Below are positions 52,104-61,000 of a stretch of 64,000 nucleotides of DNA, in pieces. The stretch's first letter is position 1, and each line of letters opens with the position of its first letter. Source of the DNA: Acanthacorydalis orientalis (taxonomy: Eukaryota > Arthropoda > Insecta > Megaloptera > Corydalidae); assembly GCA_034766995.1 (NCBI GenBank), contig CM068316.1, positions 23,847,090 to 23,911,089 on the forward strand, given 5' to 3'. The notes under the pieces were generated by a model that had not been told where the DNA came from, ran no database searches, and saw nothing but the letters and a program-made list of their open reading frames with translations. The position numbers were made by a program, and so were the translations under genes.

Positions 52104-54049
52104 AAAATTTACCAATAATGTATACATGTTTCGTGTTATTTCGATAAAAGTAAGTTAGTTCTACACAATAGTAGCAAAATTTATCGGCAAATCTCGAGTA
52201 TGGTAGTTGAAAATCGCGTTTATATGAAAAATATCGCTATTTGAAGCGAAAAAAACGCGATTTTAGTGATAATTTCACAAAATTTACCAATAATGTATAC
52301 ATGTTTCGTGTTATTTCGATAAAAGTAAGTTAGTTCTATACAATAGTAGCAAAATTTATCGGCAAATCTCAAGTCTGGTAGTTGAAAATCACGTTTATAT
52401 GGAAATTATCGCTATTTGAAGCGAAAAAAACGCGATTTTAGTGATAATTTCACAAAATTTACCAATAATGTATACTTCTTTCGTGTTATTTCGATAAAAG
52501 TAAGTTAGTTCTATACAATAGTAGCAAAATTTATCGGCAAATCTCAAGTCTGGTAGTTGAAAATCACGTTTATATGGAAATTATCGCTATTTGAAGCAAA
52601 AAAAACGCGATTTTAGTGATAATTTCACAAAATTTACCAATAATGTATACATGTTTCGTGTTATTTCGATAAAAGTAAGTTAGTTCTATACAATAGTAGC
52701 TAAATTTATCGGCAAATCTCGAGTCTGGTAGTTGAAAATCACGTTTATATGAAAAATATCGCTATTTGAAGCGAAAAAAACGCGATTTTAGTGATAATTT
52801 CACAAAATTTACCAATAATGTATACTTCTTTCGTGTTATTTCGATAAAAGGAAGTTAGTTCTATACAATAGTAGCAAAATTTATCGGCAAATCTCAAGTC
52901 TGGTAGTTGAAAATCAAGTTTATATGGAAATTATCGCTATTTGAAGCGAAAAAAACGCGATTTTAGTGATAATTTCACAAAATTTACCAATAATGTATAC
53001 TTCTTTCGTGTTATTTCGATAAAAGGAAGTTAGTTCTATACAATAGTAGCAAAATTTATCGGCAAATCTCGAGTCTGGTAGTTGAAAATCACGTTTATAT
53101 GGAAATTATCGCTATTTGAAACGAAAAAAACGCGATTTTAGTGATAATTTCACAAAATTTACCAATAATGTATACATGTTTCGTGTTATTTCGATAAAAG
53201 TAAGTTAGTTCTATACAATAGTAGCAAAATTTATCGGCAAATCTCGAGTCTGGTAGTTGAAAATCACGTTTATATGAAAAATATCGCCATTTGAAGCGAA
53301 AAAAACGCGATTTTAGTGATAATTTCACAAAATTTACCAATAATGTATACTTCTTTCGTGTTATTTCGATAAAAGTAAGTTAGTTCTATACAATAGTAGC
53401 AAAATTTATCGGCAAATCTCGAGTCTGGTAGTTGAAAATCACGTTTATATGGAAATTATCGCTATTTGAAGCGAAAAAAACGCGATTTTAGTGATAATTT
53501 CACAAAATTTACCAATAATGTATACTTCTTTCGTGTTATTTCGATAAAAGGAAGTTAGTTCTATACAATAGTAGCAAAATTTATCGGCAAATCTCGAGTC
53601 TGGTAGTTGAAAATCACGTTTATATGGAAATTATCGCTATTTGAAACGAAAAAAACGCGATTTTAGTGATAATTTCACAAAATTTACCAATAATGTATAC
53701 TTCTTTCGTGTTATTTCGATAAAAGTAAGTTAGTTCTATACAATAGTAGCTAAATTTATCGGCAAATCTCGAGTATGGTAGCTGAAAATCGCGTTTATAT
53801 GAAAAATATCGCTATTTGAAGCGAAAAAAACGCGATTTTAGTGAAATTTCACAAAATTTACCAATAATGTATACATGTTTCGTGTTATTTCGATAAAAGT
53901 AAGTTAGTTCTACACAATAGTAGCAAAATTTATCGGCAAATCTCGAGTATGGTAGTTGAAAATCGCGTTTATATGAAAAATATCGCTATTTGAAGCGAAA
54001 AAAACGCGATTTTAGTGATAATTTCACAAAATTTACCAATAATGTATAC

Positions 54050-54080
54050 ATGTTTCGTGTTATTTCGATAAAAGTAACTT
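54050..54080. other. Junction C to A3, abrupt and in register
   Basis: The unit begins as C (aatttaccaataatg, gtatacatg), passes through the common ttcgtgttatttcgataaaa, and emerges as A (gtaacttagttctatata). gttc is at 53,907 and 54,082, a 175-bp spacing. Confidence 0.9.
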
Positions 54081-57040
54081 AGTTCTATATAATAGTAGCA
54101 AAATCTTTCGGCAAATCTTGAGTCTGGTAGTTGAAAATCACGTTTATATGAAAAATATCGCTATTTGAAGCGACAAAAACGCGATTTTAGTGATAATTTC
54201 ACAAAATATCCCGATAATGTACACATATTTCGTGTTATTTCGATAAAAGTAACTTAGTTCTATATAATAGTAGCAAAATCTTTCGGCAAATCTTGAGTCT
54301 GGTAGTTGAAAATCACGTTTATATGAAAAATATTGCTATTTGAAGCGACAAAAACGCGATTTTAGTGATAATTTCACAAAATATCCCAATAATGTACACA
54401 TATTTCGTGTTATTTCGATAAAAGTAACTTAGTTCTATATAATAGTAGCAAAATCTTTCGGCAAATCTTGAGTCTGGTAGTTGAAAATCACGTTTATATG
54501 AAAAATATTGCTATTTGAAGCGACAAAAACGCGATTTTAGTGATAATTTCACAAAATATCCCGATAATGTACACATATTTCGTGTTATTTCGATAAAAGT
54601 AACTTAGTTCTATATAATAGTAGCAAAATCTTTCGGCAAATCTTGAGTCTGGTAGTTGAAAATCACGTTTATATGAAAAATATTGCTATTTGAAGCGACA
54701 AAAACGCGATTTTAGTGATAATTTCACAAAATATCCCGATAATGTACACATATTTCGTGTTATTTCGATAAAAGTAACTTAGTTCTATATAATAGTAGCA
54801 AAATCTTTCGGCAAATCTTGAGTCTGGTAGTTGAAAATCACGTTTATATGAAAAATATTGCTATTTGAAGCGACAAAAACGCGATTTTAGTGATAATTTC
54901 ACAAAATATCCCAATAATGTACACATATTTCGTGTTATTTCGATAAAAGTAACTTAGTTCTATATAATAGTAGCAAAATCTATCGGCAAATCTTGTGTCT
55001 GGTAGTTGAAAATCACGTTTATATGAAAAATATCGCTATTTTAAGCGACAAAACGCGATTTTAGTGATAATTTCACAAAATATCCCAATAATGTACACAT
55101 ATTTCGTGTTATTTCGATAAAAGTAACTTTTTTCTATATAATAGTAGCAAAATCTTTCGGCAAGTCCTGAGTCCGGTAGTTGAAAATCACGTTTATATGA
55201 AAAATATCGCTATTTGAAGCGACAAAAACGCGATTTTAGTGATAATTTCACAAAATATCCCAATAATGTACACATATTTCGTGTTATTTCGATAAAAGTA
55301 ACTTACTTCTATATAATAGTAGCAAAATCTTTCGGCAAATCTTGAGTCTGGTAGTTGAAAATCACGTTTATATGAAAAATATTGCTATTTGAAGCGACAA
55401 AAACGCGATTTTAGTGATAATTTCACAAAATATCCCGATAATGTACACATATTTCGTGTTATTTCGATAAAAGTAACTTAGTTCTATATAATAGTAGCAA
55501 AATCTTTCGGCAAATCTTGAGTCTGGTAGTTGAAAATCACGTTTATATGAAAAATATTGCTATTTGAAGCGACAAAAACGCGATTTTAGTGATAATTTCA
55601 CAAAATATCCCAATAATGTACACATATTTCGTGTTATTTCGATAAAAGTAACTTAGTTCTATATAATAGTAGCAAAATCTTTCGGCAAATCTTGAGTCTG
55701 GTAGTTGAAAATCACGTTTATATGAAAAATATTGCTATTTGAAGCGACAAAAACGCGATTTTAGTGATAATTTCACAAAATATCCCGATAATGTACACAT
55801 ATTTCGTGTTATTTCGATAAAAGTAACTTAGTTCTATATAATAGTAGCAAAATCTTTCGGCAAATCTTGAGTCTGGTAGTTGAAAATCACGTTTATATGA
55901 AAAATATTGCTATTTGAAGCGACAAAAACGCGATTTTAGTGATAATTTCACAAAATATCCCGATAATGTACACATATTTCGTGTTATTTCGATAAAAGTA
56001 ACTTAGTTCTATATAATAGTAGCAAAATCTTTCGGCAAATCTTGAGTCTGGTAGTTGAAAATCACGTTTATATGAAAAATATCGCTATTTGAAGCGACAA
56101 AAACGCGATTTTAGTGATAATTTCACAAAATATCCCGATAATGTACACATATTTCGTGTTATTTCGATAAAAGTAACTTAGTTCTATATAATAGTAGCAA
56201 AATCTTTCGGCAAATCTTGAGTCTGGTAGTTGAAAATCACGTTTATATGAAAAATATTGCTATTTGAAGCGACAAAAACGCGATTTTAGTGATAATTTCA
56301 CAAAATATCCCGATAATGTACACATATTTCGTGTTATTTCGATAAAAGTAACTTAGTTCTATATAATAGTAGCAAAATCTTTCGGCAAATCTTGAGTCTG
56401 GTAGTTGAAAATCACGTTTATATGAAAAATATTGCTATTTGAAGCGACAAAAACGCGATTTTAGTGATAATTTCACAAAATATCCCAATAATGTACACAT
56501 ATTTCGTGTTATTTCGATAAAAGTAACTTAGTTCTATATAATAGTAGCAAAATCTTTCGGCAAATCTTGAGTCTGGTAGTTGAAAATCACGTTTATATGA
56601 AAAATATCGCTATTTGAAGCGACAAAAACGCGATTTTAGTGATAATTTCACAAAATATCCCGATAATGTACACATATTTCGTGTTATTTCGATAAAAGTA
56701 ACTTAGTTCTATATAATAGTAGCAAAATCTTTCGGCAAATCTTGAGTCTGGTAGTTGAAAATCACGTTTATATGAAAAATATTGCTATTTGAAGCGACAA
56801 AAACGCGATTTTAGTGATAATTTCACAAAATATCCCGATAATGTACACATATTTCGTGTTATTTCGATAAAAGTAACTTAGTTCTATATAATAGTAGCAA
56901 AATCTTTCGGCAAATCTTGAGTCTGGTAGTTGAAAATCACGTTTATATGAAAAATATTGCTATTTGAAGCGACAAAAACGCGATTTTAGTGATAATTTCA
57001 CAAAATATCCCGATAATGTACACATATTTCGTGTTATTTC
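54066..57040 (+). repeat. Subfamily A block A3 (~17 highly uniform monomers)
   Basis: Most monomers are canonical type 1, differing mainly at cccgat/cccaat and tattgc/tatcgc. The exceptions are at ~54,983-55,170: ctatcggcaaatcttgtg, then a gtaacttttttctatata monomer with gcaagtcctgagtccgg. A gcaagtcttgagtccgg haplotype also appears at ~12,336 (A1) and ~62,510 (A4). This is the least variable A stretch in the window. Confidence 0.9.
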
Positions 57041-57055
57041 AGTAAAAGTATGTCA
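57028..57055. other. Junction A3 to D, abrupt and in register
   Basis: A sequence (gtacacatatttcgtgttat) passes into D (ttcagtaaaagtatgtcag) at about 57,041. gttctatata is at 56,881 and 57,056, exactly 175 bp. Confidence 0.9.
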
Positions 57056-57995
57056 GTTCTATATAAAAGTTGCAATATTTTTGAACAATTCTCGAGTCTG
57101 GTAGTTGAAAATCACGTTTATATGAAAAATATCACAATTTCAAGCGACAAAAACGCTATTTCAGTGATAATATCACAGAATTTACGAATAATGTATACAT
57201 ATTTGGTGTTATTTCAGTCAAAATAAGTTAGTTCTATATAAAAGTTGCAACATTTTTCGACAAATATCGAGTCTGGTCGTTGAAAATCACGTTTATATGA
57301 AAAATATCGCAATTTCAAGCGACAAAAACGCTACTTCAGTGATAATATCACAGAATTTATCAAAAATGTACACATATTTCGTGTTATTTCAGTAAAAGTA
57401 TGTCAGTTCTATATAAAAGTTGCAATATTTTTGAACAATTCTCGAGTCTGGTCGTTGAAAATCACGTTTATATGAAAAATATCGCTATTTCAAGCGACAA
57501 AAACGCTATTTCAGTGATAATATCACAGAATTTACAAAAAATGTATACATGTTTCGTGTTATTTCAGTCAAAATAAGTTAGTTTTATATAAAAGTTGCAA
57601 CATTTTTCGTCAAATATCGAGTCTGGTCGTTGAAAATCACGTTTATATGAAAAATATCGCAATTTCAAGCGACAAAAACGCTACTTCAGTGATAATATCA
57701 CAGAATTTATCAAAAATGTACACATATTTCGTGTTATTTCAGTAAAAGTATGTCAGTTCTATATAAAAGTTGCAATATTTTTGAACAATTCTCGAGTCTG
57801 GTCGTTGAAAATCACGTTTATATGAAAAATATCGCAATTTCAAGCGACAAAAACGCTACTTCAGTGATAATATCACAGAATTTATCAAAAATGTACACAT
57901 ATTTCGTGTTATTTCAGTAAAAGTATGTCAGTTCTATATAAAAGTTGCAATATTTTTGAACAATTCTCGAGTCTGGTCGTTGAAAATCACGTTTA
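57041..57995 (+). repeat. Subfamily D block (~5.5 monomers), the most divergent
   Basis: D monomers have atttcagt(a/c)aaa instead of atttcgataaa, ttctatataaaagttgcaa, ctcgagtctggtcgttg or tatcgagtctggtcgttg, gcaatttcaagcgac, aacgctatttcagtgataa and cacagaattta. Two D types alternate at first: one with tgtcag and ttgaacaattctcg (57,051; 57,401; 57,751; 57,926), the other with ataagttag and ttcg(a/t)caaatatcg (~57,223; ~57,573). The last two units are both the tgtcag type. Register with the flanking A units is kept at 175 bp on both sides. Confidence 0.95.
57153..57327 (+). repeat. Reference D monomer (175 bp)
   Basis: This D unit runs from acgct to the next acgct. It contains the perfect 6+1+6 inverted repeat gtgataatatcac at 57,164-57,176, atgtatacat, tatataaaag, and arms tcgc/gcga around aatttcaa. 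Confidence 0.9.
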
Positions 57996-58010
57996 TATGA
58001 AAAATATTGC
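57975..58010. other. Junction D to A4, abrupt and in register
   Basis: D sequence (ctcgagtctggtcgttg) passes through the common aaaatcacgtttatatg into A (tattgctatttgaagcgac). gttctatata is at 57,931 and 58,106, exactly 175 bp. Confidence 0.9.
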
Positions 58011-61000
58011 TATTTGAAGCGACAAAAACGCGATTTTAGTGATAATTTCACAAAATATCCCGATAATGTACACATATTTCGTGTTATTTCGATAAAAGTA
58101 ACTTAGTTCTATATAATAGTAGCAAAATCTCTCGGCAAATCTTGAGTCTGGTAGTTGAAAATCACGTTTATATGAAAAATATTGCTATTTTAAGCGACAA
58201 AACGCGATTTTAGTGATAATTTCACAAAATATCCCGATAATGTACACATATTTCGTCTTATTTCGATAAAAGTAACTTAGTTCTATATAATAATAGCAAA
58301 ATCTTTCCGCAAATCTTGAGTCTGGTAGTTGAAAATCACGTTTATATGAAAAATATTGCTATTTGAAGCGACAAAAACGCGATTTTAGTGATAATTTCAC
58401 AAAATATCCTAATAATGTACACATATTTCCTGTTATTTCGATAAAAGTAACTTAGTTCTATATAATAATAGCAAAACCTTTTGGCAAATCTTGAGTGTGG
58501 TAGTTGAAAATCACGTTTATATGAAAAATATTGCTATTTGAAGCGACAAAAACGCGATTTTAGTGATAATTTCACAAAATATCCCAATAATGTACACATA
58601 TTTCGTATTATTTCGATAAAAGTAACTTAGTTCTATATAATAATAGCAAAATCTTTCGGCAAATCTTGAGTCTGGTAATTGAAAATCACGTTTATATGAA
58701 AAATATCACTATTTTAAGCGACAAAAGAGCGATTTTAGTGATAATTTCACAAAATATCAGAATAATGTACACATATTTCGTGTTATTTCGATAAAAGTAA
58801 CTTACTTCTATATAATAGTAGCAAAATCTTTCGGCAAATCTTGAGTCTGGTAGTTGAAAATCACGTTTATATGAAAAATATTGCTATTTGAAGCGACAAA
58901 AACGCGATTTTAGTGATAATTTCACAAAATATCCCAATAATGTACACATATTTCGTATTATTTCGATAAAAGTAACTTAGTTCTATATAATAATAGCAAA
59001 ATCTTTCGGCAAATCTTGAGTCTGGTAATTGAAAACCACGTTTATATGAAAAATATTGCTATTTGAAGCGACAAAAACGCGATTTTAGTGATAATTTCAC
59101 AAAATATCCCGATAATTTACATATATTTCGTGTTATTTCGATAAAAATAACTTACTTCTATATAATAGTAGCAAAATCTTTCGGCAAATCTTGAGTCTGG
59201 TAGTTGAAAATCACGTTTATATGGAAAATATCACTATTTTAAGCGACAAAAACGCGATTTTAGTGATAATTTCACAAAATATCCCAATAATGTACACATA
59301 TTTCGTGTTATTTCGATAAAAGTAACTTAGTTCTATATAATAGTAGCAAAATCTTTCGGCAAATCTTGAGTCTGGTAGTTGAAAATCACGTTTATATGAA
59401 AAATATCGCTATTTTAAGCGACAAAAACGCGATTTTAGTGATAATTTCACAAAATATCCCGATAATGTACACATATTTCGTGTTATTTCGATAAAAGTAA
59501 CTTAGTTCTATATAATAATAGCAAAATCTTTCGGCAAATCTTGAGTCTGGTAGTTGAAAATCACGTTTATATGAAAAATATTGCTATTTGAAGCGACAAA
59601 AACGCGATTTTAGTGATAATTTCACAAAATATCCCGATAATGTACACATATTTCGTGTTATTTCGATAAAAGTAACTTAGTTCTATATAATAGTAGCAAA
59701 ATCTATCGGCAAATCTTGAGTCTGGTAGTTGAAAATCACGTTTATATGAAAAATATTGCTATTTGAAGCGACAAAAACGCGATTTTAGTGATAATTTCAC
59801 AAAATATCCCAATAATGTACACATATTTCGTGTTATTTCGATAAAAGTAACTTAGTTCTATATAATAGTAGCAAAATCTTTCGGCAAATCTTGAGTCTGG
59901 TAGTTGAAAATCACGTTTATATGAAAAATATCGCTATTTGAAGCGACAAAAACGCGATTTTAGTGATAATTTCACAAAATATCCCAATAATGTACACATA
60001 TTTCGTGTTATTTCGATAAAAGTAACTTACTTCTATATAATAGTAGCAAAATGTTTCGGCAAATCTTGAGTCTGGTAGTTGAAAATCACGTTTATATGGA
60101 AAATATCACTATTTTAAGCGACAAAAACGCGATTTTAGTGATAATTTCACAAAATATCCCGATAATGTACACATATTTCGTGTTATTTCGATAAAAGTAA
60201 CTTAGTTCTATATAATAGTAGCAAAATCTTTCGGCAAATCTTGAGTCTGGTAGTTGAAAATCACGTTTATATGAAAAATATTGCTATTTTAAGCGACAAA
60301 AACGCGATTTTAGTGATAATTTCACAAAATATCCCGATAATGTACACATATTTCGTGTTATTTCGATAAAAGTAACTTAGTTCTATATAATAGTAGCAAA
60401 ATGTTTCGGCAAATCTTGAGTCTGGTAGTTGAAAATCACGTTTATATGAAAAATATTGCTATTTTAAGCGACAAAAACGCGATTTTAGTGATAATTTCAC
60501 AAAATATCCCGATAATGTACACATATTTCGTGTTATTTCGATAAAAGTAACTTAGTTCTATATAATAGTAGCAAAATCTTTCGGCAAATCTTGAGTCTGG
60601 TAGTTGAAAATCACGTTTATATGAAAAATATTGCTATTTGAAGCGACAAAAACGCGATTTTAGTGATAATTTCACAAAATATCCCGATAATGTACACATA
60701 TTTCGTGTTATTTCGATAAAAGTAACTTACTTCTATATAATAGTAGCAAAATCTTTCGGCAAATCTTGAGTCTGGTAGTTGAAAATCACGTTTATATGAA
60801 AAATATTGCTATTTTTTAGCGACAAAAACGCGATTTTAGTGATAATTTCACAAAATATCCCAATAATGTACACATATTTCGTGTTATTTCGATAAAAGTA
60901 ACTTAGTTCTATATAATAGTAGCAAAATCTTTCGGCAAATCTTGAGTCTGGTAGTTGAAAATCACGTTTATATGAAAAATATTGCTATTTGAAGCGACAA

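Larger units (their letters stand above)
48611..54065 (+). repeat. Subfamily C block (~31 monomers)
   Basis: C monomers are marked by aatttaccaataatg (A: aatatcccgataatg), gtatacttctttcg or gtatacatgtttcg, taagttagttctatacaatag, ttatcggcaaatctcgag and often tatggaaattatcgc. C is intermediate: it shares acgcgattttag and tcgtgtta with A, but gtatac, taagtta, ctatacaa and gcgaaaaaaacg with B. Recurrent variants are ctcaag, ctcgagtatgg with aaaatcgcg, agctaaattt, gaaacg, gaagcaaaa and aaaggaag. No gene is visible. Confidence 0.95.

Noticed and set aside
6434..53340. About 50 open reading frames of 60-143 codons, nearly all on the minus strand, with similar translations
   Set aside because: They recur with the monomer, start and stop at the same monomer positions, overlap one another and extend about 1.5 monomers. 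A 175-bp unit shifts frame by one base each time (175 mod 3 = 1), so no frame can stay open through the array. The 143-codon case is explained by a shortened monomer at ~23,030. There is no start context, domain or codon signal; they are frame shadows of satellite DNA.
60800..60830. gctattttttagcgac variant as a new hairpin class
   Set aside because: It is a single monomer with a small local change in the loop and no second copy, so it is probably a private mutation or sequencing error in a T run.
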